Notes: a model not told the origin generated them from the letters alone. A stretch of DNA of 64,000 nucleotides from Fumia sp045121595 (GCA_045121595.1 JBGVGI010000003.1:1-64000), one strand, 5' to 3'. Counted from the stretch's first letter, positions 1 through 9,370 are shown. Translations and numbers: made by a program.

Positions 1-174
1 GCGAATTTTTTACACACTGTTTTTCAGGTGTTTTTAAGGCAAAACCACAGTGAATACTTTGTGTATTCACGCGGATTTTGACAAAGAAACAACGGAAAAC
101 AGTAAGTAAAAAACGGGTTAGGATTTGTCGGTTATGCCTAAGAAAAAAGTTTTAAGAAAGGAACTGATTTTAAA
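1..174. other. Non-coding start of window
   Basis: No gene is visible before position 175. A perfect 8-bp hairpin lies at 50-70 (arms 50-57 and 63-70). The start of the first operon is chosen by an AAAGGAA ribosome site just before ATG 175. The promoter of the D-Asp cross-bridge operon is not clear here and may lie upstream of the window. Confidence 0.4.
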
Positions 175-1416
175 ATGTCTGATTCCGTAAAAATAAAAGA
201 TTTTATCCCCGTACTGCTCGGCAGTGACGTAAACGTATACGGTATGGCAAGGTCTTTTCACGAGGCCTTTGGCATAAACTGCGTTGCTATCGGAAAGGGA
301 AAACTCGGTGCTACTTCCAACAGTAAGATTGTATCTGTTGAAGTTATCGAGCCGAACCTTGAAGACGACGAGGTTTTCTGCAAAACACTTATCGACTTTG
401 CGGCACGTTACCCCAAAGAGCAGACACTCCTTTTAGTACCCTGCGGAGATAATTATATCAAACTTTTAGTCCGTAATCAAGATGCACTTCGTCCTTTTTA
501 CAGATTTGAATGTATTGATGAAGAACTTTTGATGCGTCTTTCGATAAAAGAAAGCTTTTACGAGGTATGCACCGAGCACGGTTTTGCTTTTCCGCAGACC
601 ACCGCGTGCAGCTTTGAAAATTACAAGGATATCGTGCTTCCCTTTGATTTCCCCGTAATTATCAAGCCCTCAAACAGTGTAGCTTACTGGAACTGCAAGT
701 TCCCTCACAAGAAAAAAGTTTTCATTGCTGAAACAAAAGAAGAATTTGATGCTATCCTTGATGCTATCTATTCTTCTTCATATAAAGACCACCTTATTTT
801 GCAGGAATACATCCCGGGTGACGACTCCAATATGAGGGTTATGAACTGTTTTTGCGGTAAGGATAAAAAGGTTAAGCTTATTTCACTCGGTAACGCACTT
901 TTGGAAGAACATTCCCCCGAAGGTATCGGAAGCTATGCTGCAATTATCAACAGTGTTGACTTAGAGCTTTCCGAAAAAATGAAAAACTTCCTTGAGGATA
1001 TCGGCTATATCGGTTTTGCAAACTTTGATATGAAGTACGATTACCGTGACGGCAGTTACAAGCTTTTTGAAATGAATTTAAGACAGGGGCGTTCAAGCTT
1101 CTTTGTAACTGCAGCAGGATATAACCTTGCAGAATTCCTTGTAAATGACGTTATTTACAACAAAGATACAGAGTGTGTAATCGCAGACAAAAAAGTACTC
1201 TGGACCATTATCCCTAAAAAGGTTATCTTTAAATACGTTGCCGATGAAAAGGTAAAAGCTGAGGCAAGAAAGCTTATCAAGGAAGGTAAAATCTGTCAGT
1301 CACTTTTCTATAAAAAGGACAAAAACTTAAAACGCAGAATTTATTTTATGAAAAATCAGATGAGTTATCATCAGAAATACCGTAAATATTTTGGAAACAA
1401 AGGATTACACGAATGA
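175..1416 (+). CDS. ATP-grasp D-aspartate ligase (AslFm family)
   Basis: This 413-residue ATP-grasp enzyme resembles D-aspartate ligase of Enterococcus faecium (AslFm) along its whole length. That family joins the beta-carboxylate of D-Asp to the lysine side chain of UDP-MurNAc-pentapeptide in the cytoplasm. Visible signatures are LLGSDVNVYGMARSFHEAFG (about 15-33), IPGDDSNMRV (213-222) and FEMNLRQGRSSFFVT (298-312), the last being the metal/ATP-binding end of the grasp fold. The gene overlaps the aspartate racemase by 4 bases (ATGA) and is followed by an asparagine synthase, the expected set for a D-Asp or D-iso-Asn bridge. The family match is from memory. The exact acceptor amino acid (Lys or another diamino acid) is inference. 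Confidence 0.85.
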   Translation: MSDSVKIKDFIPVLLGSDVNVYGMARSFHEAFGINCVAIGKGKLGATSNSKIVSVEVIEPNLEDDEVFCKTLIDFAARYPKEQTLLLVPCGDNYIKLLVRNQDALRPFYRFECIDEELLMRLSIKESFYEVCTEHGFAFPQTTACSFENYKDIVLPFDFPVIIKPSNSVAYWNCKFPHKKKVFIAETKEEFDAILDAIYSSSYKDHLILQEYIPGDDSNMRVMNCFCGKDKKVKLISLGNALLEEHSPEGIGSYAAIINSVDLELSEKMKNFLEDIGYIGFANFDMKYDYRDGSYKLFEMNLRQGRSSFFVTAAGYNLAEFLVNDVIYNKDTECVIADKKVLWTIIPKKVIFKYVADEKVKAEARKLIKEGKICQSLFYKKDKNLKRRIYFMKNQMSYHQKYRKYFGNKGLHE

Positions 1417-2126
1417 AAAATTTAGGTGTTATCGGCGGACTCGGTCCTATGGCGACCGCTTATTTTCTCGAGCTTGTCGTTAAAATGACAGACGTAAAAA
1501 AAGATCAGGAGCATCTTCCCGTAACTCTTTTGAGCCGTCCCGACATTCCCGACAGAACTGCTTATATTCTGGGTGAGAGTGATAAAAGTCCCCTTCCCGA
1601 TATTATAGAATATGCAAAAACTTTGGAGTCTTTAAATGCATCCTGTATTGCAATTCCCTGCATTACGTCGCATTATTTTTACTCTGAATTTGCAAAATCG
1701 GTAAAAATCCCCGTTATAAACATCGTTGCGGAGACGGCGGCTTATCTTAAAAGTCAGGACGTTAAAAAAGTGGGAATTATGGCGACTTCGGGAACAATTG
1801 CAACAAAGCTTTTTCAGGACGCACTGAAAAGAGAAGGCATTGAATACGCTACCCCCTCGGAAGACGGACAGAAAAAGGTTATGCATTTAATCTATAACAA
1901 CGTCAAAGCAGGGCTTCCCGTTGAAATGAAGCTTTTTGACGAAGTCACAGAGGAACTCAAAAATATGGGTTGCGAATGCATCATTTTAGGTTGCACCGAA
2001 CTTTCACTTATAAAGCGTGACTACGATATCAAAAAAGGCTACCTTGATGCACTTGAAATACTCGCAGTTGCATCAATACTCTGTTGTGATATGCCACTTA
2101 AAGAAGAATATAAAAATCTTTTATAA
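1413..2126 (+). CDS. Aspartate racemase (Asp/Glu racemase family)
   Basis: This 237-residue protein is a PLP-independent amino-acid racemase that should interconvert L- and D-aspartate and so feed the preceding D-Asp ligase. The N-terminus reads MKNLGVIGGLGPMAT, typical of the aspartate racemase branch. The two catalytic cysteines are Cys83 in PCITSHYF and Cys194 in LGCTEL. Length is normal for the family. The start overlaps the ligase stop, which suggests translational coupling, as in the enterococcal aslfm/racfm pair. Glutamate racemase is a less likely alternative, given the neighbours. Confidence 0.85.
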   Translation: MKNLGVIGGLGPMATAYFLELVVKMTDVKKDQEHLPVTLLSRPDIPDRTAYILGESDKSPLPDIIEYAKTLESLNASCIAIPCITSHYFYSEFAKSVKIPVINIVAETAAYLKSQDVKKVGIMATSGTIATKLFQDALKREGIEYATPSEDGQKKVMHLIYNNVKAGLPVEMKLFDEVTEELKNMGCECIILGCTELSLIKRDYDIKKGYLDALEILAVASILCCDMPLKEEYKNLL

Positions 2127-2142
2127 AGAAGGAATTTAAACT

Positions 2143-3987
2143 ATGTGCGGTTTTGCAGGATATATTGTAAACGGTCTCATGGACGATAACAAAAAGATTA
2201 TCAAAGCTATGGCAGACCGTATTATCCACAGAGGTCCCGACCAGGACGACTACTACGTTGACGACGATATAGCACTCGGTTTCAGACGTCTTTCGATTAT
2301 CGACCTTGAAGGCGGAAGTCAGCCTATCTTGAACGAAGACGGAACCAAAGTGCTCACCTTTAACGGTGAAATCTATAACTTTATGGAATTAAGAGAAGAC
2401 CTGCTTGAAAAGGGTCATATCTTTAAAACACATACCGACTCGGAAGTTTTGCTTCACGGATACGAAGAATACGGTGCAGAGCTTTTAGAGAAGCTTCGCG
2501 GTATGTACGCTTTCGTAATCTGGGACAGTAAGGAGAAAAAGCTTTTCGGCGCAAGAGATATATTCGGCATCAAGCCGTTCTACTATTATAAAAAGGATGG
2601 AGAATTTCTTTTCGGCTCCGAAATCAAATCCTTTTTAGAACATCCGAAATTTGAAAAAGAGCTTTTTGAAGAACGTATCCCCGATTATCTTTGTTATGAA
2701 TATATCCCCTCGGAGGAAACTCTTTTCAAAAACGTCTACAAGCTTTTAAGCGGACATTATTTTGAATATCAGAATGGTGAGCTTTCAATACGTCAGTACT
2801 ACGACGTAAACTTTGACGTTGACAATTCAAAATCCCTTGAAGAATGGGAAGCACTCATCACCGACGAATTCACAAAATCGGTTGAGGCTCACAAAATAAG
2901 TGACGTTGAAGTAGGTTGTTTCTTATCAAGTGGTGTTGACTCAAGCTACGTTGTAAAAGAAGTTTCAAAAGCTATGAAGGAAGTAAAAACCTTCTCAGTA
3001 GGCTACGAGGAAGAAAAATACAGTGAGCTTCCCTACGCTCAGGATTTTTCAAAGGTAATCGGCGTACAGAATATCTCGAATAAAGTTTCTGCCGACGATT
3101 TCTTTAATATGGCAGGTAAAATTCAGTACTTTATGGACGAGCCTTTGCCAAACCCTTCCGAAGTACCTCTTTATTTCCTTGCCGAGAATGCCGCAAAATA
3201 CGTAAAGGTAGTTCTTTCGGGTGAGGGTGCCGACGAGCTTTTCGGCGGATATCCGATGTACCTTGAGGGTGAGCATTTTAAAAACTATTCAAAAATCCCC
3301 TTGTTTTTAAGAAAAATGGCTTCCTTTGTTGCAAAACGTCTTCCCGATTTTAAAGGTAAGAAGTTTATCATCCGCGGTGCGATGAAACCGTACGAACGCT
3401 TTATGCGAAGCAATTACGTTTACACCCGTGACGAACGTAACAAATACCTTAAAAATCCCATTCCTGCAAAAGACCCCACAGAATATGCAAAACCGTATTT
3501 TGAAAAGGTTGCGCATCTTGACGAGCCCACACAGCTTCAGTACGTTGACATTTACACCTGGATGCTTTATGATATTTTACAGAAGGCAGACCGTATGAGT
3601 ATGGCGAATTCTCTGGAGCTCAGAGTTCCCTTTCTTGATAAAAAAATGCTGGAACTTGCGGTGAGAATTCCCCAGAAATACAGAGCGCATAAAAACGTAA
3701 CTAAAATTGCTTTGAGAAGTGCCGCTATAAAACAAATCCCCGAGCGCACTGCAAACAAGAAAAAGTTAGGTTTCCCCGTTCCTTTAAACGACTGGCTTAA
3801 GGAAGACAAATATTATAATATGGTTAAAGAAAAGTTTGAAGGCGAAATCGCAGACCGTTACTTTAATCGCGAAGCTATTATGGAGCTTTTAAACAACCAC
3901 AAAGAAGGTAAGGCACTTAATATGAAAAAAATCTGGTCAATTTACAGTTTTATTCTGTGGTATGAACAGTTTTTTGTGCTTAACTGA
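2143..3987 (+). CDS. asnB: Asparagine synthase (glutamine-hydrolysing)
   Basis: This 614-residue class-II amidotransferase starts MCGFAGY, with Cys2 as glutaminase nucleophile. The glutaminase domain covers about 2-190 and the ATP-pyrophosphatase domain about 215-600, with the loop SSGVDSS at 262-268. It moves ammonia from glutamine to an aspartyl carboxylate. It sits 16 bases behind the racemase, after an AAGGAA site. In lactococci the related AsnH amidates the D-Asp cross-bridge of peptidoglycan, so here the substrate may be D-Asp-bearing precursor rather than free aspartate. Sequence alone does not separate AsnB from AsnH-type activity; the operon context favours the wall role. Confidence 0.85.
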   Translation: MCGFAGYIVNGLMDDNKKIIKAMADRIIHRGPDQDDYYVDDDIALGFRRLSIIDLEGGSQPILNEDGTKVLTFNGEIYNFMELREDLLEKGHIFKTHTDSEVLLHGYEEYGAELLEKLRGMYAFVIWDSKEKKLFGARDIFGIKPFYYYKKDGEFLFGSEIKSFLEHPKFEKELFEERIPDYLCYEYIPSEETLFKNVYKLLSGHYFEYQNGELSIRQYYDVNFDVDNSKSLEEWEALITDEFTKSVEAHKISDVEVGCFLSSGVDSSYVVKEVSKAMKEVKTFSVGYEEEKYSELPYAQDFSKVIGVQNISNKVSADDFFNMAGKIQYFMDEPLPNPSEVPLYFLAENAAKYVKVVLSGEGADELFGGYPMYLEGEHFKNYSKIPLFLRKMASFVAKRLPDFKGKKFIIRGAMKPYERFMRSNYVYTRDERNKYLKNPIPAKDPTEYAKPYFEKVAHLDEPTQLQYVDIYTWMLYDILQKADRMSMANSLELRVPFLDKKMLELAVRIPQKYRAHKNVTKIALRSAAIKQIPERTANKKKLGFPVPLNDWLKEDKYYNMVKEKFEGEIADRYFNREAIMELLNNHKEGKALNMKKIWSIYSFILWYEQFFVLN

Positions 3988-4013
3988 TACACAAAAGAAA
4001 GGACTTAATAAAA

Positions 4014-5069
4014 ATGAAAAAATCAATTATTTCTCTTTTGGCTTTGACTCTTGCAGTTTGCACACTTTTTGCAGGATGCAGTGAATTCGTTTACGAAAAC
4101 GAATTTGTAAAACTCGGTGAGTACAAAGGACTTACCACTTCTTCAACAACCTTTGACAATATGGAAGAAGAAGTAAACACCGCTATCGCAGTAACACTTA
4201 TGAATCAGCAGGAAACCCCCGTTACCGTTGAAGACCGCGACACAGTCCAGAAGGGTGACGTGCTCAACATCGACTACGAGGGTAAAATCAAAGATATCGC
4301 TTTTGAAGGCGGTACAGCTAAAGGTGCAACACTCATCATCGGTTCTGATATGTTTATTCCCGGTTTTGAAGACCAGCTCATCGGCAAAAAAGTGGGAGAA
4401 ACTTCCGACATCAAGGTTACCTTCCCCACAAGCTACCCCACCGCTAACTTAGCAGGTAAAGAAGCTGTTTTCACAGTTACTGTAAACTCCATAGGTGCTT
4501 ACCCCGAGCTCACCGACGAACAGGCAAGTACCTTATCATACGGTCAGATGAAAACCGTTGACGAATACAAAGCTTACGTAAGTGAACAGATTGTATATCA
4601 GGCAATCACCAACAAGCAAAACAACATCTGGCTCCAGATTGTTGATAACTCCGAAATCATCAAATACCCTGACGGCGAAATCGACAGACAGCTTGATGAA
4701 ATGATGGCTTATTACGAACAGATGGCAGCTTCAAGCGAAATGACACTTGAAGAATATCTCACAAACTACTTAGGAACAACCAAGGAAGCATTCACTGCAG
4801 AATTGACTGCACGTTGTGAAGATTCCATCAAACAGCAGCTTATCAAGGACGCTATTGCCGCTGCAGAAGGCATCACACTTTCCGATGAAGAATATAAGGA
4901 AGGCGTTGCAAATTACGCAAAAGAATTAGGTTTCCCCGACGTTGAAACTTTTGAAAGCCAGTACAACGTTGACGTAATTAAAAAGTCCTTAATTGCCGAC
5001 AAGATTATGGCAATGCTCGAAGAAAACGCAAAAGAGGTTGAAGGCTTTACTTACACTTCCAAAAACTAA
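4014..5069 (+). CDS. Trigger-factor-like FKBP lipoprotein foldase
   Basis: This 351-residue protein has a lipoprotein signal with lipobox LFAGC (Cys22), so it should be lipid-anchored outside the membrane. Residues about 70-160 form an FKBP-type prolyl isomerase domain (KGDVLNIDYEGKI, IPGFEDQLIGKKVGE). The remainder resembles the helical SurA/trigger-factor C-terminal chaperone domain. The ribosome-binding N-domain of true trigger factor is missing, so it is an exported cousin rather than Tig. It follows asnB by 26 bases with its own GAAAGGA site and ends in a strong terminator, so it is probably the last gene of the cross-bridge operon. Confidence 0.75.
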   Translation: MKKSIISLLALTLAVCTLFAGCSEFVYENEFVKLGEYKGLTTSSTTFDNMEEEVNTAIAVTLMNQQETPVTVEDRDTVQKGDVLNIDYEGKIKDIAFEGGTAKGATLIIGSDMFIPGFEDQLIGKKVGETSDIKVTFPTSYPTANLAGKEAVFTVTVNSIGAYPELTDEQASTLSYGQMKTVDEYKAYVSEQIVYQAITNKQNNIWLQIVDNSEIIKYPDGEIDRQLDEMMAYYEQMAASSEMTLEEYLTNYLGTTKEAFTAELTARCEDSIKQQLIKDAIAAAEGITLSDEEYKEGVANYAKELGFPDVETFESQYNVDVIKKSLIADKIMAMLEENAKEVEGFTYTSKN

Positions 5070-5073
5070 AATG

Positions 5074-5106
5074 AAAAAGCAAGGGAATTTTCCCTTGCTT
5101 TTTTAA
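5074..5106 (+). terminator. Intrinsic terminator after foldase gene
   Basis: A perfect hairpin (AAGCAAGGGAA / TTCCCTTGCTT) followed by a T-run closes the first operon. Confidence 0.9.
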
Positions 5107-5177
5107 AATTTTTCTTGAAATTATTTTAAAAATAATGTAGTATAATAATAGAGAGATATCATAAGAGGAGGCAAACA

Positions 5178-6332
5178 ATGTTACTCAGAGAAATCAACCG
5201 CGTAAATTTCAAACCGTTCGGCGAACCCGTTACGGGATTTTCGTTGTATAAAAATTGGCAAAAAAACGTCTACGAAGAAAAAAACAATGCTACCTCATAC
5301 CTCTGGCATTTTGATATGGAGGCCGTTATTGCGCCTAAACGCGGTGTCGGTATCATCTATATCCGCACTGCGGGAAGTATTACTCAGAAGTTCTTGCTTG
5401 ATCAGCCCGTTTTGATTAACCCGCTCGTTCAGTTTGCTATTCTCCCCTACGACGACAGTTCATTTGAATACTGTATTTACAGTCAGAGCCCGAAGATTAT
5501 CTCTACAACCTCTTCAGCACTCACGGGTGCGGGATTTATCCCCAACGTAAACGTGAAAACGATGTACACTGTTCTTTATCAGGAAAAGAGTAAGGAGTTT
5601 GCCTTTGCAGGTGAAAAACACGTTTTCTGGGAATTTACCTACGTTAACAAAGGCAGTATGATCTGTACCGTTGACAATATTGACTATCAGCTCAATCAAG
5701 GACAGATGATGTTCTTTGCACCTCATCAGTTCCATCAGCAACGTTCAAACGGCAAAACACCGTTAAGCTTTCTTACTGTAACCTTTTCAGGTGATATTAT
5801 TCACCCCGAAAATATTTCAAACAGAGTTCTCACCGCTAATACAAACTGTTCAAAAATCGTGCAGAGTATCATCAGTGAAGAACGTGAAAACTGCATTTAC
5901 AGTGATGATATGATAGCTTGTGAAATGGGCAAACTTATAATTATGGTGGTAAGGGATATCTTCCTTTCCTACACAAAAGCTAAAACGCCAACCACCTTAA
6001 AGGTTTCGGTTGACAACAAGTATATCGACGCCTGTGTAAAGATTATTGAAGATAATATCACGACTACCATCACTCTCCCCTGGCTTGCACAACAGCTTAA
6101 TTTAAGCCCCTCTTATCTTTCAAGCCTTTTTAAAACCAAGGTAGGAAGAAGCATTTCTGAGTATATCCGCTTTGTCCGTCTTGAAAAGGTAAAGGAAATG
6201 ATAAGGGAAAGTCATTACACTATCTCACAGATTTCCGACCTTATGGGATACTGTTCACCGACCTATCTTTCCACCGAATTCAAACGTGAATACGATATGT
6301 CGCCAAAAGAATATGCAAAAATGATTGAATAA
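5178..6332 (+). CDS. AraC-family transcriptional regulator
   Basis: This 384-residue regulator has two AraC helix-turn-helix motifs in its last 100 residues (IEDNITTTITLPWLAQQLNLSPSYLSSLFKTKVG, then the conserved ISQISDLMGYCSPTYLSTEFKREYDMSPKEY). Residues about 150-210 look like a cupin sensor (a histidine-rich PHQFHQQRS at the strand end). The first 140 residues are not recognised. An AGGAGG site precedes ATG 5178. A possible promoter (TTGAAA 5115, TATAAT 5141) has a long 20-base spacer. The gene is monocistronic between two terminators, so the regulated genes are not obvious. Confidence 0.85.
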   Translation: MLLREINRVNFKPFGEPVTGFSLYKNWQKNVYEEKNNATSYLWHFDMEAVIAPKRGVGIIYIRTAGSITQKFLLDQPVLINPLVQFAILPYDDSSFEYCIYSQSPKIISTTSSALTGAGFIPNVNVKTMYTVLYQEKSKEFAFAGEKHVFWEFTYVNKGSMICTVDNIDYQLNQGQMMFFAPHQFHQQRSNGKTPLSFLTVTFSGDIIHPENISNRVLTANTNCSKIVQSIISEERENCIYSDDMIACEMGKLIIMVVRDIFLSYTKAKTPTTLKVSVDNKYIDACVKIIEDNITTTITLPWLAQQLNLSPSYLSSLFKTKVGRSISEYIRFVRLEKVKEMIRESHYTISQISDLMGYCSPTYLSTEFKREYDMSPKEYAKMIE

Positions 6333-6333
6333 C

Positions 6334-6365
6334 AAAATGCCTTGGAAATCCAAGGCATTTTTTGA
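6334..6365 (+). terminator. Intrinsic terminator after AraC gene
   Basis: AATGCCTTGG and CCAAGGCATT form a 10-bp stem with a 4-base loop and a T-run. It ends 12 bases before the lipid kinase start codon, so the kinase must be translated from read-through or from a promoter inside the AraC gene. Confidence 0.9.
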
Positions 6366-6377
6366 AAGGCATTTATA

Positions 6378-7259
6378 ATGAAAAAACTTTTAATGATTTT
6401 AAATCCCGTTTCAGGCACTAAAAAGGCTTCTAAAAATCTTGCGGAAATCATCTCCCTTTTTAACCGAAACGGCTTTGATACTAAGGTTTTCGTAACAGAA
6501 AAGCAAGGTGATGCCACCGATGCCGTCAAAAAGCTCTCAAAGGGTGTTGATTTAATCGTCTGCTCAGGTGGTGACGGCACCTTAAACGAAACCGTCACGG
6601 GACTTGCAGACGGGGATATAAATATTCCTTTAGGATATATCCCGTCGGGCACCACCAACGATTTTGCAAACTCGTTAAAACTTCCCGCAAACGTTTTAAA
6701 ATCCGCAAAAATGATTATTGACGGCAAGGCTCACTCCTACGACGTAGGAAAGTTTAACGACAGATATTTCTGCTACGTTGCCTCTTTCGGTGCTTTCACC
6801 AAAACGAGTTACGCCACCCCACAGAACATCAAAAATGCACTGGGGCATATTTCTTATATCTTAGAAGGTATTCAGGAGCTTTCCTCAATAAAAAAAGAGC
6901 ATATCCGCATTGAAGCGGACGGCGAAATTATTGAAGACGATTTTCTTTTCGGTGCCGTCTGCAATTCAATGACAGTCGGCGGTGTGCTGACTTTAGACCC
7001 TGACGTTGTTGATATGGCGGATAACAAGTTTGAAATTCTGCTGATACGATCACCAAAAGATATTCAGGAGCTTGGCGAATGTATCATGGCAATAAGAAAT
7101 CAGAAGTATAACTGCAATATGATAACCTTCCGCAGTGCTACCAATATAAAAATTTATGCAAACTCTAAAATGCCGTGGTCACTCGACGGAGAAAAAGCAA
7201 GTGGCAGTGACCTTATCGAAATTAAAAATCTTCACAAAAAAATAACGTTTATGCATTAA
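6378..7259 (+). CDS. YegS/BmrU/DgkB-family lipid (diacylglycerol) kinase
   Basis: This 293-residue cytoplasmic kinase carries the family hallmarks: N-terminal NPVSGTKKA for nucleotide binding, the GGDGTLNETV catalytic motif near residue 64, and IPSGTTNDFA near residue 93. Members phosphorylate diacylglycerol or related lipids at the membrane face to recycle phospholipid. Length is normal. A GAAAGG site precedes ATG 6378. No partner gene is nearby, so the lipid substrate is not decided by context. Confidence 0.85.
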   Translation: MKKLLMILNPVSGTKKASKNLAEIISLFNRNGFDTKVFVTEKQGDATDAVKKLSKGVDLIVCSGGDGTLNETVTGLADGDINIPLGYIPSGTTNDFANSLKLPANVLKSAKMIIDGKAHSYDVGKFNDRYFCYVASFGAFTKTSYATPQNIKNALGHISYILEGIQELSSIKKEHIRIEADGEIIEDDFLFGAVCNSMTVGGVLTLDPDVVDMADNKFEILLIRSPKDIQELGECIMAIRNQKYNCNMITFRSATNIKIYANSKMPWSLDGEKASGSDLIEIKNLHKKITFMH

Positions 7260-7269
7260 AATGTAGCGG

Positions 7270-7380
7270 AGAAAAGAGGGAACTACCCCTCCACCACCTT
7301 CGGTGGTCCCCCTCCCCTCACAAGTGGAGGCTTTTAATTGCTTCTTAACCTTCGGGACGTCGAGGACGCCGTCCCCTACA
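7270..7380. repeat. Palindrome-rich intergenic repeat
   Basis: This intergenic segment is unusually GC-rich. It contains nested inverted repeats: CCTCCAC 7288-7294 with GTGGAGG 7324-7330, enclosing ACCACC/GGTGGT at 7293-7307. Further on, GGGACG 7354-7359 pairs with CGTCCC 7370-7375. It has no reading frame and looks like a dispersed REP-type element. That it is multicopy is inference. Confidence 0.5.
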
Positions 7381-7390
7381 AAATAAAAGC

Positions 7391-7423
7391 GAAAAGCACC
7401 CGCATCGAGCGAGTGCTTTTTTA
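7391..7423 (-). terminator. Terminator of the LRR surface-protein gene
   Basis: AAAAGCAC 7392-7399 pairs with GTGCTTTT 7413-7420. The A-run on the + strand (7381-7388 and 7392-7395) supplies the U-tract on the minus strand, directly after the stop codon of the leftward gene. Confidence 0.75.
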
Positions 7424-9298
7424 TTACTGTACCCAGACGCCGTTTGCGTCTACTTTATAGCCGTCAATTACGGTGTTTTTATCGAGTTTTGCATATTTAT
7501 TGAAGTGATAGGTTTTGCCGTCTATCTTATTCCAGCCGATTACGCAGTAGCCGTTTGAAGACTGCATATAGTAGGTGTCTCCTCCGATGGTGTTCCAGCC
7601 TGTTGCCATAACGCCATCGTCTTTTAAGTAGCACCAGGTCTTACCGTCGGAAGTTTTAATCCAGTAGTTTTTCTTCATATAACCATCGTTATCGAAGTAG
7701 TACCACTTATCTCCTACCTGAGTCCAGCGGACAGCCATACCGCCGTCTTTTTTGAGGTAAAGCTTTGTGGATTTATCGTGGGAGTCAACCCAAGTATCGG
7801 ACACCATAGTTCCGTCTGCGTTAAAGTAGTACCAGGTATTTCTGTCGAGGCACCATTTTACTGCCATACCGCCCCAACTCTGCAGGTAATACCATTTGCC
7901 GTTTTCTTCAAGCCAACCTGTTTTCATAATGCCCGTTGTGGGGTCCATATAATACCATGCGGTATCGTATTTTGCCCAACCCGTCATTCTTCTTCCGCTT
8001 GAATGGAAATAGTAATAATTGCCGTTTAAGTTAAGCCAACCCGTTTTCATATTGCCGTTTGCGGGGTCGAAATAATAAACTGAGCCGTCTATTTTGTTAA
8101 AGCCCAAAGCTTTTGTGCCGTCGTTTTTAAGGAAGTAGTAGCTTCCGTTTTCAAGCATCCATTTACCCGAGGGAGATTCAATGGTTGCATCGGCAGGGCC
8201 TTCGGGGGTTACGGGAGTTTCAGGCTCTGAAGGTGCTTCGGAAGGTTCTTCGGAAGATTCAGGGGGAACTTCGCCGTCTTCGGACCATCTGCCGTTTGAA
8301 TCAAAGGTATAATCCACACCGCCGATAGTATGTTTACCCGTTGCAAAGGTACCTTTATCGTCTAAAAGGTAATAGTAATATTTGCCTTCCTTCTGCCAAC
8401 CTTTAAGGTACTGAGGGATGATATTCAGGTTATTTAATTCGTCGATATCCTCAATAATATCTTTCTGAACTTCATCGTTCATATTAATCTGGTTATAAGC
8501 AAGACCGATATCACAGTCTTTGAGTGCGGGGAAGTATTTAAGGTCGGTTACTTTATTCTCGTCAAGATACAAAACCTCAAGTTTTGTAAGCTTTTCAAGG
8601 TCGTCAACGTTGTTAAGCTGGTTGTTACTTGCATCAAGATAAGTAAGACGTCTTAAATTCTCAATACCGCCTAAATTCTGCAAAGCGTTATGGTTGATAC
8701 TGAGGTGAGTAATAGAAGTGGGAAGTTTGCTCATTCTTGCGATATAGTTGTTATCAAGCACCAAGCTTTCAAGGGAAACAAGGTTTTCAAAGACGTGAGT
8801 AAAGCTTATCTCGTTATAGCTTAAGTCAAGGTACGTAAGCTCGGACATATTTTCAAGCGGTGTAAGGTCCTCGATACAGTTATGACTTAAGTTGAGTTCA
8901 ACAAGCTCGTCCATATCCTCAAGGTCATCAATAAACCCAATTTCGTTATTGGAAAGGTCAAGATATTCAAGCTTTGTTAAATTATTGATATCCCTGATGT
9001 TTGTGATATTATTATAGGAAGCGTCAAGATAGGTAAGTCTTCTTAAGTAATTGACACCTTTAAGTGATTTAAGGTTACGGTCACTGATATCAAGACGGGA
9101 AATTCCGTTAAGCTCGTCCTGAGAAATTTCTTCGTCTCCGTTTAAATCCGCCATTCTTACAAGCACGTCGTAGATTTCGGGTTCAAACTTCGACGCGGAA
9201 ATCGGAGAAGTATCACTTGCCGCAAAAGCTGTAATATACGTGCTGCACATAAACATTACCGCAGTAACAAAGAAAGCTATTATTTTTCTGATTTTCAT
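7424..9298 (-). CDS. Secreted LRR protein with EF-hand-like cap and wall-binding repeats
   Basis: The product has 624 residues from ATG 9298, chosen because it follows an AAAGGTGAT site and because the promoter lies just upstream. It has a signal peptide (about 1-28) and a single EF-hand-like loop DLNGDEEISQDEL (51-63). About eleven internalin-type 22-residue leucine-rich repeats follow (about 65-305), then a Ser/Pro/Glu-rich linker. The C-terminal half is a series of CW-binding-type aromatic repeats (pattern GWxxxxGxWYYxxxxG). Such proteins bind wall polymers with the repeats and present the LRR domain to a ligand. The ligand is unknown. Confidence 0.8.
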   Translation of the reverse strand: MKIRKIIAFFVTAVMFMCSTYITAFAASDTSPISASKFEPEIYDVLVRMADLNGDEEISQDELNGISRLDISDRNLKSLKGVNYLRRLTYLDASYNNITNIRDINNLTKLEYLDLSNNEIGFIDDLEDMDELVELNLSHNCIEDLTPLENMSELTYLDLSYNEISFTHVFENLVSLESLVLDNNYIARMSKLPTSITHLSINHNALQNLGGIENLRRLTYLDASNNQLNNVDDLEKLTKLEVLYLDENKVTDLKYFPALKDCDIGLAYNQINMNDEVQKDIIEDIDELNNLNIIPQYLKGWQKEGKYYYYLLDDKGTFATGKHTIGGVDYTFDSNGRWSEDGEVPPESSEEPSEAPSEPETPVTPEGPADATIESPSGKWMLENGSYYFLKNDGTKALGFNKIDGSVYYFDPANGNMKTGWLNLNGNYYYFHSSGRRMTGWAKYDTAWYYMDPTTGIMKTGWLEENGKWYYLQSWGGMAVKWCLDRNTWYYFNADGTMVSDTWVDSHDKSTKLYLKKDGGMAVRWTQVGDKWYYFDNDGYMKKNYWIKTSDGKTWCYLKDDGVMATGWNTIGGDTYYMQSSNGYCVIGWNKIDGKTYHFNKYAKLDKNTVIDGYKVDANGVWVQ

Positions 9299-9341
9299 TT
9301 TTATCACCTTTCTTTTTAAAAATACGCCCATTAACAAGATA

Positions 9342-9370
9342 ATTATATCATACTTTTTCAATTTGGTAAA
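9342..9370 (-). promoter_or_regulatory. Promoter of LRR surface-protein gene
   Basis: On the minus strand, TTTACC (9370-9365), 17 bases, then TATAAT (9347-9342) with an extended TG one base upstream. Its position rules out any start codon upstream of 9298 for the LRR gene. Confidence 0.65.
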
